Assembly: GCA_001768565.1 (NCBI GenBank)
Contig: MEOE01000011.1
Coordinates: forward strand, 204,803 to 268,802
DNA from: Bacteroidetes bacterium GWF2_33_16
GTDB taxonomy: Bacteria > Bacteroidota > Bacteroidia > Bacteroidales > UBA12077
Length of the DNA: 64,000 nt
Direction: 5' to 3'
In this document: positions 43,666 to 52,930 of the stretch, piece after piece
Layout of the letters: each line of letters begins with the position of its first letter
Position numbering within the stretch: position 1 is the first letter of the stretch
The notes under the pieces: model-generated
What the model saw: the letters and a program-made list of their open reading frames with translations, nothing else
Databases searched by the model: none
Told to the model about the DNA's origin: nothing
Program-made: the position numbers and the translations under genes

Positions 43666-46587
43666 TTTAAGCGCTTCATACAAAACTTCCACAGGATGAA
43701 ATGCCGTGCGTCCGGTTCCATCTTTTATCTGATGTCTACAACTGGTTCCGGGAGCAGCAATCAAAGTTTCCAAATCAGCATTTCGGACAGCTGGAAACAA
43801 TACCATCTCTCCTATTTGCATGGAAACTTCGTAATGTTCCTTTTCATATCCGAATGAGCCTGCCATTCCGCAACATCCTGAAGGAATTTCTTCTATCTTA
43901 TAGTTTTCAGGAAATGTTAAAATATATTTTGTAGGATCAGTTGATGCTACAGCCTTTTGTTGACAATGTCCATGTAGTTTAATTTTCTTCTCAACAATAG
44001 TAAATTGGTCTTTCGTAATATTTCCATTCTCCATCTCTCTTTTTAGAAATTCATCGATCATTAGTGCATTTTTGGCCAATGCTTTTGCAGTTGGCTTTAA
44101 TTCAGGGCCAACCAAATCGGGATATTCATCACGAAATGTTAGAATTGCTGATGGCTCAATACCTATTAATGGGGAGTTTTCGGTAATTACATCTTTTAAA
44201 TAGCTTACATTTTTTAATGCTATTCTTTTTGCTCTTCGAAGCAATCCTTTTGACAAATAAGTACGTCCACTATCAATATGCTTTGGAATTAAAACTTCAT
44301 AACCTAATCGTGTTAGTAATTGAACTGCTTTAATTCCAATATGCGAATCGTTAAAATTGGTAAACTCATCATTAAATAAATATACTTTGCTCTTATTTTT
44401 ATTATTAGAACCCAATTCAGCTATGTACTTATTCATCCATTGATTCATGGTTTGACTTGAAAGCAAAGGCATACTTCGCTTTGGAGCAAACCCAATGGTT
44501 CGCATTATGAGTGATGAAATGAGTTTATTACTCATTAAAACATTATAAAACCAGGGCCAAACAGAAGCAATTTTATTTATTTCGGTAATATAAGCTATAA
44601 GCTTTGTTCGTAATGGAATACCATGCGAATCGTAATAATGCTGTAGAAATTCGGCTTTCAACTTGGCCACATCAACACTCGATGGACATTCTGATTTACA
44701 TGCCTTACACGATAAACATAAATCCATTACTTCCTTTATCTCGGGATGATCAAATGGATTCTTTTTGATGGATTGAGTTAAAAACTCACGAAGAATATTT
44801 GCTCTTGCCCGGGTAACATCATTCTCGTTGCGTGTTGCCATATAACTGGGACACATTGTTCCCCCACTCTTCTCTGTTTTACGACAATCCCCACTCCCAT
44901 TGCATTTTTCAGCTGCCCGAAGTATTCCACCAACTTCCGAGAAGTCAAAAACTGTTTCAATTTCAGGTTCTATCCTGTCTGGCTCATAGCGTAATGAAGA
45001 AATCATAGAAGGTACATCGGTAATTTTGCCGGGATTAAAAATGTGATGTGGATCCCAAATCAATTTTATCTCTTGTAAAAGCCTATAGTTTTTCTCTCCT
45101 AGAATAATTGGAATAAACTCACCACGAACTCTTCCATCGCCATGCTCACCGCTTAGCGAACCTCTATATTTCTTAACCAGATGAGCTATTTCCATCCCAA
45201 TTGTTCTGAACATAGCTACATCTTTTGAATCTTTAAGGTTAAGTATTGGCCTTAAGTGCAATTCGCCTGAACCAATGTGAGCATGATAAACACATTGAAG
45301 ATTGTGCTTGTCAAGAATTAATTTAAAATCATCCATATAGTCGGGCAATAACTCAACATTTACAGAAGTATCTTCTATTACAGAAACGGGTTTTGCATCA
45401 CCTTCCATATTCGAGAGCACTCCCAATCCGGCTTTACGCAAGGCCCATACTTTTTTGGTGTCGTTATTATAAATGATAGGAAAATGATATCCAAAATCAG
45501 ATTTCTTAAGATCATTAATTAAAGCACTACAACTATCGTTTATCTCTTCAATTGTATTTCTTGCAAATTCGATGATTAACAAAGCCCCTGGGTCACCAGA
45601 AATGAAATATCTGTTTTTTAATTGGTCGCGATTACCTTTTGTAAGATTAAGAATTGTATCATCCATCATTTCTACCGCGCCAGGGTTGTGTTTTAATGCT
45701 ACAAGATTGGCTTTAAAAGCTTCTTCTTTGGTATGAAGATGCACTGCCACAACAGCAATATGCTTTGGAGGAATGTCAACCAGATTTAGTTTTATTTCAG
45801 TAATCAATCCTAATGTTCCTTCAGAGCCACAGATTAATGTCGAAAAATTAAATTTCTTTTGATTATTAGTAAAAGGCTTTGTCTCTAATAATAGATCAAT
45901 GGCATAACCTGTATTTCTTCTATATATGGATGGGTCAGGATATTGCTCCCTGATTTCTTTTTGATTTTCCTTATCTGATAAAATCTGATTTATGTTTTGA
46001 TAAATTTTGTTTTCGAGTTTATTTCCATTGCATTTATTCAGAAACTCTTCATTCGTAATTGGACTAAATTCAACTTCTTCTCCATTACTTAACAATACTT
46101 TTGTAGATATTGTATGGTCACGAGTTGTTCCATAAATTATTGAATGCGAACCACAAGCATTGTTACCAACCATTCCGCCAATCATACAACGGTTTGAGGT
46201 GGATGTTTCAGGACCAAAAAATAAACCATGAGGTTTTAAAAACAAGTTTAACTCATCCAGAATTACTCCAGGTTGAACCCGTACCCATCTCTCATTTTCA
46301 TTGAGTTCAATTATCTCTGTAAAGTACTTTGAGATATCAATTATAATCCCATTTCCAACAACCTGCCCAGCTAGCGAAGTTCCTGCAGTTCTAGGTATTA
46401 ATGATACTTTGTGTTGTTTTGTAAACTCAATCAGCTTTACCAAATCTTCATTATTTCTTGGTCTTGCTACTGCCAATGGAATTTCACGGTAGGCTGAAGC
46501 ATCGGTAGCATATAAAACTCTGGTTTTATAATCTGTATATAAATCACCTTTCAGGTTCTCTTTTAATAAATTGAGTTGATTTAGCAT
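43663..46587 (-). CDS. FAD-linked oxidase / Fe-S oxidoreductase fusion (D-lactate or glycolate dehydrogenase type)
   Basis: The 974-residue protein fuses a GlcD/Dld-type flavoprotein with a GlcF-type iron-sulfur protein. The FAD-binding domain (about 30-210) has PRTAGTSLAG and IGGMVGNNACGSHS. The FAD-oxidase C-terminal domain follows (about 280-540, with GEHGDGRVRGEF). A ferredoxin region contains CLSCKACKSECP (about 622-633), and a cysteine-rich CCG motif lies near residue 905 (CCGMAGSFG). It probably oxidises a 2-hydroxy acid such as D-lactate and passes electrons to quinone. Substrate is not shown by the sequence. It diverges from sucD across 149 bases. Confidence 0.88.
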   Translation of the reverse strand: MLNQLNLLKENLKGDLYTDYKTRVLYATDASAYREIPLAVARPRNNEDLVKLIEFTKQHKVSLIPRTAGTSLAGQVVGNGIIIDISKYFTEIIELNENERWVRVQPGVILDELNLFLKPHGLFFGPETSTSNRCMIGGMVGNNACGSHSIIYGTTRDHTISTKVLLSNGEEVEFSPITNEEFLNKCNGNKLENKIYQNINQILSDKENQKEIREQYPDPSIYRRNTGYAIDLLLETKPFTNNQKKFNFSTLICGSEGTLGLITEIKLNLVDIPPKHIAVVAVHLHTKEEAFKANLVALKHNPGAVEMMDDTILNLTKGNRDQLKNRYFISGDPGALLIIEFARNTIEEINDSCSALINDLKKSDFGYHFPIIYNNDTKKVWALRKAGLGVLSNMEGDAKPVSVIEDTSVNVELLPDYMDDFKLILDKHNLQCVYHAHIGSGELHLRPILNLKDSKDVAMFRTIGMEIAHLVKKYRGSLSGEHGDGRVRGEFIPIILGEKNYRLLQEIKLIWDPHHIFNPGKITDVPSMISSLRYEPDRIEPEIETVFDFSEVGGILRAAEKCNGSGDCRKTEKSGGTMCPSYMATRNENDVTRARANILREFLTQSIKKNPFDHPEIKEVMDLCLSCKACKSECPSSVDVAKLKAEFLQHYYDSHGIPLRTKLIAYITEINKIASVWPWFYNVLMSNKLISSLIMRTIGFAPKRSMPLLSSQTMNQWMNKYIAELGSNNKNKSKVYLFNDEFTNFNDSHIGIKAVQLLTRLGYEVLIPKHIDSGRTYLSKGLLRRAKRIALKNVSYLKDVITENSPLIGIEPSAILTFRDEYPDLVGPELKPTAKALAKNALMIDEFLKREMENGNITKDQFTIVEKKIKLHGHCQQKAVASTDPTKYILTFPENYKIEEIPSGCCGMAGSFGYEKEHYEVSMQIGEMVLFPAVRNADLETLIAAPGTSCRHQIKDGTGRTAFHPVEVLYEALK

Positions 46588-46684
46588 AGTAAATTAGTTC
46601 AGAATGTAAAAATAACAACATAATTAGAATTGATAAGATTAAATTAAAACTTTAATAAAAAAACCGCTTATTTGTAAAAGTGTA

Positions 46685-46715
46685 TTTGGGATAAAAAAGA
46701 ATTAATGTATTTTTG
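46685..46715 (+). promoter_or_regulatory. sucD promoter
   Basis: TTTG (46685-46688), 19-base spacer, TATTTTTG (46708-46715): a complete Bacteroidota promoter 21 bases before the ATG at 46737. The in-frame TTG at 46713 is inside the -7 box and is not the start. Confidence 0.8.
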
Positions 46716-46736
46716 ATATCGATTAAAAAAACTACT

Positions 46737-47609
46737 ATGAGTGTATTAGTAAATAAGAATTCTAAGGTAATAGTTCAGGGATTTACAGGAAGCGAAGGAA
46801 CATTCCACGCGCAACAGATGATCGATTATGGTACTAATGTTGTTGGTGGAATAACCCCTGGAAAAGGAGGTCAAACTCATCTTGGCAAACCAGTTTTCAA
46901 TACTGTTCAGGATGCTGTAAAAACAACAGGTGCCGATGTTTCAGTAATATTTGTTCCACCATCATTTGCTGCAGATGCAATAATGGAGGCTGCTGAAGCA
47001 GGAATAAAAGTTATTGTCACAATTACAGAGGGTATACCAACCTCCGATATGGTTAAAGTAAAAGAATATTTGAAAGATAAAGAATGCCGAATGATTGGTC
47101 CTAACTGTCCAGGTATTATTACTCCTGGAGAAGCAAAAGTTGGAATTATGCCAGGATTTATTCATAAAAAAGGATCTATAGGTATTATATCACGGTCAGG
47201 CACATTAACATACGAAGCTGTTGATCAAATCACAAAAACAGGCTTGGGTCAATCAACCTGTATTGGTATTGGTGGGGACCCAATTATTGGTACTACAACC
47301 CTGGATGCTATTAAACTGCTTATGGAGGATAACGAAACAAAAGGTATTATTCTTATTGGAGAAATTGGTGGAAGCATGGAAGCTGAGGCAGCTTATTGGA
47401 TAAAAGAACATGGCACTAAACCTGTTGTTGGCTTTATTGCAGGAAAAACTGCCCCTAAGGGTCGCAGAATGGGTCATGCCGGAGCTATTATAGGGGGCGC
47501 TGACGATACTGCAGCAGCAAAAATGAAAATAATGACAAGTTGTGGCATTTATGTAGTTGATTCACCTGCTGAAATTGGAAAAAAAATGTTTGAAGTATTG
47601 AATAAGTAA
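46737..47609 (+). CDS. sucD: succinyl-CoA ligase (ADP-forming) subunit alpha
   Basis: SucD is the CoA-binding and phosphohistidine subunit of succinyl-CoA synthetase. From the ATG at 46737 it has 290 residues. The phosphorylated histidine is H247 in RRMGHAGAI, and the CoA-binding loop has [14 protein letters not shown]. The frame extends 8 codons upstream to a TTG that lies in the promoter, so that start is rejected. The beta subunit gene sucC is not next to it, which is unusual for many bacteria. It has its own promoter and a terminator after it. Confidence 0.95.
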   Translation: MSVLVNKNSKVIVQGFTGSEGTFHAQQMIDYGTNVVGGITPGKGGQTHLGKPVFNTVQDAVKTTGADVSVIFVPPSFAADAIMEAAEAGIKVIVTITEGIPTSDMVKVKEYLKDKECRMIGPNCPGIITPGEAKVGIMPGFIHKKGSIGIISRSGTLTYEAVDQITKTGLGQSTCIGIGGDPIIGTTTLDAIKLLMEDNETKGIILIGEIGGSMEAEAAYWIKEHGTKPVVGFIAGKTAPKGRRMGHAGAIIGGADDTAAAKMKIMTSCGIYVVDSPAEIGKKMFEVLNK

Positions 47610-47634
47610 TTAATTCTAACTCCTTAATATTTAT

Positions 47635-47665
47635 AACTTCCAAATAAGTATTTGGAAGTTTTTTT
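47635..47665 (+). terminator. terminator after sucD
   Basis: A stem of about 11 bp (AACTTCCAAAT with ATTTGGAAGTT) is followed by seven T. It begins 25 bases after the stop codon. Confidence 0.88.
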
Positions 47666-47702
47666 GTTTAAATGTTGATTATTTTTTTACCATTAGTTTA
47701 AA

Positions 47703-47710
47703 TATATTTG
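47703..47710 (+). promoter_or_regulatory. -7 box before the receiver gene
   Basis: This reads TATATTTG (TAnnTTTG), 44 bases before the ATG at 47755. No clear -33 TTTG is present. Confidence 0.4.
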
Positions 47711-47754
47711 CAATATTAATTTTACATTATTAACATTGGCCATATTTTCTAGAT

Positions 47755-48132
47755 ATGACAAAAAATTGGGAAAGCAAAGTTGTATTAATAGCTGAAGATG
47801 AACAAATTAATTTTTTGTTTTTAAAAGCAGTTCTTAAGCCCACTAAAGCACAAATAATTTGGACTAAAACAGGAAGAGAAACTGTAAATGTTTGCAGTTC
47901 TGAAAAAGTTGATATTGTACTAATGGATATTAAAATGCCAGATTTAAATGGTCTTGAAGCTACAATTGAAATAAAAAAAACGAATCCTAAAATTCCTATT
48001 ATTGCTCAAACTGCTTACGTAATGGAAGAAGATGAGGAAGCGAGTATAAAAGCCGGTTGCGATGATTATATTTCTAAACCTATCCGACCAGACAACCTTC
48101 TAACAATAATGTCTAAATTTCTAGATATTTAA
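47755..48132 (+). CDS. stand-alone response regulator receiver
   Basis: The 125-residue protein is a single CheY-like receiver domain. Acidic pocket residues are D14-E15 (AEDEQ), the phospho-acceptor is D58 (VLMDIKMP), and the conserved lysine is in YISKPIRP. No output domain follows. It resembles the receiver at the C-terminus of the hybrid kinase at 17671-20301 (shared GLEAT and IAQTAY blocks), so it may take phosphate from a hybrid kinase or act as a phosphate sink. Its stop codon overlaps that of the convergent gene at 48129. Confidence 0.9.
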   Translation: MTKNWESKVVLIAEDEQINFLFLKAVLKPTKAQIIWTKTGRETVNVCSSEKVDIVLMDIKMPDLNGLEATIEIKKTNPKIPIIAQTAYVMEEDEEASIKAGCDDYISKPIRPDNLLTIMSKFLDI

Positions 48133-48740
48133 AACCCGTAGGTAAATCCAACCTTAAATTGCGGGTATTCATATGGATTCTTATCAGAAAAATCTAGATT
48201 CCATAAAATCATGGCAAATATGCTTGATCGGTTAAAACGATTAATATAGCCCGGACCAACAATAATATTGTTAAGCCAAAATCTATTATCTACATTACTT
48301 TCAGAAGTAGTAAGCTCAAAATATGTTTCATTTAAACTAAGCAATTCATATTCAGCATGAATATATATGCCATTATGAGATTTAACTTTTTTAATAATAT
48401 TTCTAAAATCTTTAATTATAGCTGTTTGTAGATATATACTCCCGCCATAAATATGGGTACTAAATCCTGTTGAAGGCGAGCCACCTAAAGAATAATATTG
48501 ATATTTTCCTGCAAAACCCAGGTTTATTCTTTCAGTAATCTGGACTCCTGTAATCAAACTCAAATCAATATAAGCCGAAGCTCCAACCGATAGGCCTAAA
48601 TAGATAAACGGTGTAGAAAAACCATTTTTTATTGTTTTGTTTTGTACTCCTGTACTATCCTTCTTTTGGGCATAAACAGTAAATTGTAATAAAACTATTA
48701 GGAGTAATAAAAACAATATCTTTTTAGTAAAATAGTTCAT
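48129..48740 (-). CDS. putative outer-membrane beta-barrel protein
   Basis: The 203-residue protein has a signal peptide (ending near TVYAQ) and a mature part of alternating strands with regular Gly/Tyr residues (IYLGLSVGASAYIDL, INLGFAGKYQYYS), ending in FKVGFTYGF with a terminal phenylalanine, as outer-membrane barrels do. No family is recognised. Its 3' end overlaps the receiver gene by 4 bases in convergent orientation. Confidence 0.75.
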   Translation of the reverse strand: MNYFTKKILFLLLLIVLLQFTVYAQKKDSTGVQNKTIKNGFSTPFIYLGLSVGASAYIDLSLITGVQITERINLGFAGKYQYYSLGGSPSTGFSTHIYGGSIYLQTAIIKDFRNIIKKVKSHNGIYIHAEYELLSLNETYFELTTSESNVDNRFWLNNIIVGPGYINRFNRSSIFAMILWNLDFSDKNPYEYPQFKVGFTYGF

Positions 48741-48833
48741 AGCTTTGAAATAATTAGAAAATTAGGGATAAATCTAATAATTTTATAGTTCGATAATTCA
48801 AATTCGCCTTATTAAATAAATAAACATAAAAAA

Positions 48834-49547
48834 ATGAATATTGTTATAACAGGAACAAGCAAAGGAATTGGTTTTGAATTAGCTCGTAGCTTTGCTAAAG
48901 ATGATAATAATACAGTAATTGCTATTGCACGAAGCGAAAATCTTTTAATAGAATTAAAAAATGCCTGTATTAGGCAGGATTTAAGAAATAAGTTAAGAAC
49001 AATTGTTTTTGATCTTGAGAGAATTGCTGATATAAAAACTGTTTTAATTCCTGAAATAACCAAACATATTAAATCAGTTGATATTCTTATTAATAATGCT
49101 GGTATTTTAATTAATAAGCCATTTGAAAACTTTGAGATCAATGAAATTAAGCAGATTTTCGACATAAACTTCATAAGTCATTCTATTCTAATTAAAGAAC
49201 TAATACCATACTTAAAATCGGGTAATCCAAAACATGTTATAAACATTTCAAGCATGGGTGGATATCAGGGAAGTGCAAAATTTTCAGGATTATCGTATTA
49301 TAGTGCAAGTAAGGCTGCTCTTGCAAACCTTACTGAATGTTTAGCTGAAGAATTAAAAGATGATGGAATAAAAGTTAATTGTCTGGCTTTAGGCTCAGTT
49401 GATACAGAAATGCTTCAAAAAGCTTTTCCAGACTACAAAGCTTCAGTCAAGCCATTTGATATGGCAAATTTTATTTATGAATTTGCTGTTAATGCTCACA
49501 AATTTTTTAACGGCAAAATTATACCCGTGAATTCAACAACACCATAA
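48834..49547 (+). CDS. SDR family NAD(P)-dependent oxidoreductase
   Basis: The 237-residue short-chain dehydrogenase has the cofactor motif TGTSKGIG near residues 6-13, NNAG (about 83-86), and the catalytic Tyr-Lys pair in YYSASKAAL with the serine in NISSMGG upstream. Substrate cannot be read from the sequence. It stands alone, divergent from the barrel gene and convergent with buk, with a terminator between. Confidence 0.85.
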   Translation: MNIVITGTSKGIGFELARSFAKDDNNTVIAIARSENLLIELKNACIRQDLRNKLRTIVFDLERIADIKTVLIPEITKHIKSVDILINNAGILINKPFENFEINEIKQIFDINFISHSILIKELIPYLKSGNPKHVINISSMGGYQGSAKFSGLSYYSASKAALANLTECLAEELKDDGIKVNCLALGSVDTEMLQKAFPDYKASVKPFDMANFIYEFAVNAHKFFNGKIIPVNSTTP

Positions 49548-49572
49548 AAAAAGCAGGCCTTTAGCCTGCTTC
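49545..49572 (-). terminator. terminator after ptb-buk
   Basis: An 8-bp GC-rich stem (AAGCAGGC with GCCTGCTT) is followed on the minus strand by TTTTTTTATGG, 20 bases after the buk stop codon. It overlaps the 3' end of the SDR gene on the other strand. Confidence 0.85.
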
Positions 49573-49592
49573 TAATCTTTGTATTTTTCTTT

Positions 49593-50669
49593 TTATTTAT
49601 AGATTTTAGGGTTTGTTTCACCTTTTAAAACCATATATCCATTCATTGCCAGAGCTTCCATTTCATCTTCGCCCGGATAAACAAATACTGGTGCAATAAA
49701 CGAAACCATCTGTTTAATATAATCAACAAGAATTTGATCGTATGCCATACCCCCGGTAAGAATAATTGCATCTACTTCCCCTTTAAGAACAGCACTCAAT
49801 GATCCTATTTCGCGTCCTAATTGATATCCAATTGCATTATGTATCTTTATTGCTTCTTTATCTCCAGCTTTAACACGCTGTTCAACTTCATAGGCATCAT
49901 TTGTCCCCAAATAAGCTACAAAACCACCTTCTCCCTTTATCATTTTCTTAACCTGCTCATGAGTATACTCGCCACTAAAGCAGAGAGCAGCAACTTGACC
50001 GCAAGGCAATGTACCAGTTCTTTCTGGTGAAAATGGGCCATCACCATCAAGAGCATTATTAACATCAATAATTCTTCCCTTTCGATGCGCACCAACAGAA
50101 ATACCTCCACCTAAATGTGTAACAATAAGATTTAGTTCTTCATAAGGTTTATCAACTGCTTTTGCATGTTTACGTGCGGTGGCCTTTTGATTTAATGCAT
50201 GAAAAATTGAGTGACGCACAAATTTAGGATGACCAGTAATACGAGCTACATCTTCCATTTCGTCAACCACAACAGGATCAGCAATAAATGCCCTAGCTCC
50301 TTGAATAGATTTGATCATATCGTGTGCAATAAGTCCACCCAGATTACTTGCATGTTCGCCTAGTTTACTTTCATGTAAATCGGCAATCAGTTGATCATTT
50401 ACTTCATACACACCAGATTCAATTGGTTTTACTAAACCACCTCTACCAACAATAGCTGTAATAGCACTAATACAAATATCAGCATCCTGTAATTCTTTAA
50501 TAATAATCTCTTTTCTAAAATGAAACTGATCAGCTATTTTTTTAAAAGGCTTTAAATCTTCAGCTGAATGTTTAATGTTTTTTAAAAATATTGATTTTGA
50601 ACCTTGGTAAACAGCTATTTTTGTAGATGTTGACCCCGGGTTAATCGCCAAAATTCTTGATTCTTCCAT
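49593..50669 (-). CDS. buk: butyrate kinase
   Basis: Butyrate kinase makes ATP from butyryl phosphate, the last step of the phosphotransbutyrylase route. The 358-residue protein has the acetokinase-family fold with AINPGSTSTKIAVY at the N-terminus, GRGGLVKPI, THLGGGISVGAH and a glycine-rich ILTGGMAYD block. These favour butyrate kinase over acetate kinase, which is present separately as ackA. It starts 28 bases after ptb, so the two are co-transcribed. Related branched-chain acid kinase activity is possible. Confidence 0.92.
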   Translation of the reverse strand: MEESRILAINPGSTSTKIAVYQGSKSIFLKNIKHSAEDLKPFKKIADQFHFRKEIIIKELQDADICISAITAIVGRGGLVKPIESGVYEVNDQLIADLHESKLGEHASNLGGLIAHDMIKSIQGARAFIADPVVVDEMEDVARITGHPKFVRHSIFHALNQKATARKHAKAVDKPYEELNLIVTHLGGGISVGAHRKGRIIDVNNALDGDGPFSPERTGTLPCGQVAALCFSGEYTHEQVKKMIKGEGGFVAYLGTNDAYEVEQRVKAGDKEAIKIHNAIGYQLGREIGSLSAVLKGEVDAIILTGGMAYDQILVDYIKQMVSFIAPVFVYPGEDEMEALAMNGYMVLKGETNPKIYK

Positions 50670-50697
50670 AATTTATATTGATTGTTTTAATAAAATT

Positions 50698-51594
50698 CTA
50701 CATTGCAGCAGCAAGTGCAATCGACATCATCTTGCTTTTATCAGTATCTGCTCTTGATGTTAACACAATTGGTACTTTTGCTCCCATAATAACTGCGGCC
50801 GATGTGCATCCACCTAAAAACATAAGTGTTTTATACAATACATTACCACTATTTAATTCAGGAGTAACTAAAATATCTGCATCACCAGCAACATCGCTAT
50901 GAATACCTTTATGTTCAGCAGCTTCTTTTGAAACGGCGTTATCAATAGCAAATGGACCATCAATAGTACATCCCTTAATTTGTCCTCTACTATTCATTAC
51001 AGTCAACATTGCTGCATGGCTAGTTGATTCAATTTTAGGATTTACAATTTCTAAAGGCCCAATAATTGCAACTTTTGGATTTTTGTTTCCTAGCCGATGA
51101 AATACTTCAACTGCATTATTGACTATGTCAACTTTTTCGTTAAACTCAGGAGCTATATTCATAGCAGCATCAGTTACTCCAATAAGCTTATGATAATAGG
51201 GAGATTCAATAAGTGCAAAATGACTTAATGTAGCACCTTTACGTAATCCATTTTCTTTATCAAGTACAGCTTTTAATAATGGAGCAGTACTTACTAAACC
51301 TTTCATTAGAATTTCTGCTTTACCTTCTTTAATAAGCGATACAGCTAAAATAGATGCTTTTGCAGGATCATCTTCCTCAAATATCTCAATTTTTGTAAGA
51401 TCAAAATTTATTTCCTTACTTATTTTTTCAATTTCAGCTCTGTTTCCAACTAAAATAGGAATTACTATTCCAGCTTCGTATGCATTTTTAACAGCTTCCA
51501 AAACAGGTCTATCTGCGGCAGCAGCAACAGCTAAATGTCTTTTTTCTTTTACTTTTGCCAGCTCGATAATATCATTTAATGATTTTAAAACCAT
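50698..51594 (-). CDS. ptb: phosphate butyryltransferase
   Basis: This enzyme converts butyryl-CoA and phosphate to butyryl phosphate. The 298-residue protein has the phosphotransacylase fold with GPFAIDNAV and the C-terminal VVLTSRADTDKSKMMSIALA block. It is shorter than Pta and adjacent to buk, which supports the butyryl assignment. It lies directly after the ackA terminator, so the ptb-buk transcript is separate from pta-ackA. Acyl-CoA specificity is inferred from the neighbour. Confidence 0.9.
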   Translation of the reverse strand: MVLKSLNDIIELAKVKEKRHLAVAAAADRPVLEAVKNAYEAGIVIPILVGNRAEIEKISKEINFDLTKIEIFEEDDPAKASILAVSLIKEGKAEILMKGLVSTAPLLKAVLDKENGLRKGATLSHFALIESPYYHKLIGVTDAAMNIAPEFNEKVDIVNNAVEVFHRLGNKNPKVAIIGPLEIVNPKIESTSHAAMLTVMNSRGQIKGCTIDGPFAIDNAVSKEAAEHKGIHSDVAGDADILVTPELNSGNVLYKTLMFLGGCTSAAVIMGAKVPIVLTSRADTDKSKMMSIALAAAM

Positions 51595-51658
51595 GTATTA
51601 AGTATTTAAAATTTAATTAAATATCATTTTTTGCGAAGATATGATAAATTGTACATAG

Positions 51659-51687
51659 AAAAAAGCGATTTAAAAAATCGCTTTTTT
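51659..51687 (-). terminator. terminator between ackA and ptb
   Basis: A symmetric 13-bp stem (AAAAAAGCGATTT with AAATCGCTTTTTT) lies 4 bases after the ackA stop codon and separates pta-ackA from ptb-buk. Confidence 0.9.
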
Positions 51688-51690
51688 CTA

Positions 51691-52902
51691 TTAAATATTA
51701 CCAACAATGCGCTGCGTATCCCTGGCTATAACCAACTCTTCGTTCGTGGTAACAACCATTACTTTAGTTTTTGATGTCGGTTTTGTAAGTTCAAGGTCAA
51801 CCCCTCTTTTTCCTCTATTTTTTTCAATGTCAAAATCAACACCAAGATATTTTAAATCTGAACACACCAAACTTCTCATTTCACATCCATTTTCTCCAAT
51901 TCCACCAGTAAATAAAATAAGATCTACTCCTCCCATAGCGGCAGAATAAGCACCAATATATTTTTTAACTCGATATGCAAACATTTCAAAAGCAATTTTT
52001 GCTCTTTCATTACCTTCGGCTGCAGCTTTTTCAATATCTCGCATATCTGATGAAATGCCTGATACACCAATTAAACCACTACGTTTGTTAATGGTATCAT
52101 TTGTATCTTTAATTGTAAGATCTTCTTTTTCGGCAATAAAAAGCAAAGCACCAAGATCTAAATCTCCTGCACGGGTACCCATCATTAATCCTTCTACAGG
52201 CGTAAATCCCATAGATGTATCAATTGATTTTCCATTTTTTATGGCAGCAACAGAAGCTCCATTTCCTAAATGGCAGGAAATAACTTTCTTCTCATTCCAA
52301 TCCCAGCCAACTAACTTGCAGGCTTTCTCCGCCACATATTTATGACTGGTTCCGTGAAATCCATAACGTCGAACTTTGTACTTCTGATAATACTCATAAG
52401 GTAATCCGTATAAAAAGACTTTTGGCTCCATTGTTTGGTGAAATGAAGTATCAAAAACAGCAACCTGCGGAACTGATGGAATCAATTTCTCCATTGCAAG
52501 AATACCTTTTAGATTAGCAGGATTGTGAAGTGGAGCTAGCTCAACACACTCTTCAATTTTATCTATAACATCTTTAGTAATAAGTGCGCTTTCGGCAAAA
52601 TATTGGCCTCCATGCGCTACACGATGCCCAACAGCAACTATTTCATCAACATTTTTAATAACACCATGATCTGGTGATAATAAAGCTGCCAGAATCAAAT
52701 CAATTCCTTTAGTATGATCAGGTATATCTGTTACAAAGCTGTATGTTTTTTCGTCTATTGTTTTATGTGTAAGCTCGCCATTTTTTATACCAATTCTTTC
52801 GACAATCCCTTTAGCAAGTATTTTTGCTTCGTCGGAATTATTCATACTTAATAGCTGGTATTTAATGGAAGAACTTCCACAATTCAAAACAAGTATTTTC
52901 AT
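51691..52902 (-). CDS. ackA: acetate kinase
   Basis: Acetate kinase makes ATP from acetyl phosphate. The 403-residue protein has LNCGSSSIKYQL at the N-terminus, the substrate histidine/arginine block HRVAHGG, FHGTSHKYV, and GIGENG near the C-terminus. It starts 28 bases after pta and ends at a terminator, a classical pta-ackA operon. Confidence 0.96.
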   Translation of the reverse strand: MKILVLNCGSSSIKYQLLSMNNSDEAKILAKGIVERIGIKNGELTHKTIDEKTYSFVTDIPDHTKGIDLILAALLSPDHGVIKNVDEIVAVGHRVAHGGQYFAESALITKDVIDKIEECVELAPLHNPANLKGILAMEKLIPSVPQVAVFDTSFHQTMEPKVFLYGLPYEYYQKYKVRRYGFHGTSHKYVAEKACKLVGWDWNEKKVISCHLGNGASVAAIKNGKSIDTSMGFTPVEGLMMGTRAGDLDLGALLFIAEKEDLTIKDTNDTINKRSGLIGVSGISSDMRDIEKAAAEGNERAKIAFEMFAYRVKKYIGAYSAAMGGVDLILFTGGIGENGCEMRSLVCSDLKYLGVDFDIEKNRGKRGVDLELTKPTSKTKVMVVTTNEELVIARDTQRIVGNI

Positions 52903-52930
52903 TTTAATTTGGTCTTATAATATTTACAAC

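Noticed and set aside
43639..43934. Plus-strand ORFs of 72-77 codons at the end of the oxidoreductase gene
   Set aside because: They are antisense to the C-terminal part of the FAD/Fe-S protein and overlap a terminator.
46713..46736. Upstream TTG start for sucD
   Set aside because: The TTG is inside the -7 box TATTTTTG; the family start is the ATG at 46737.
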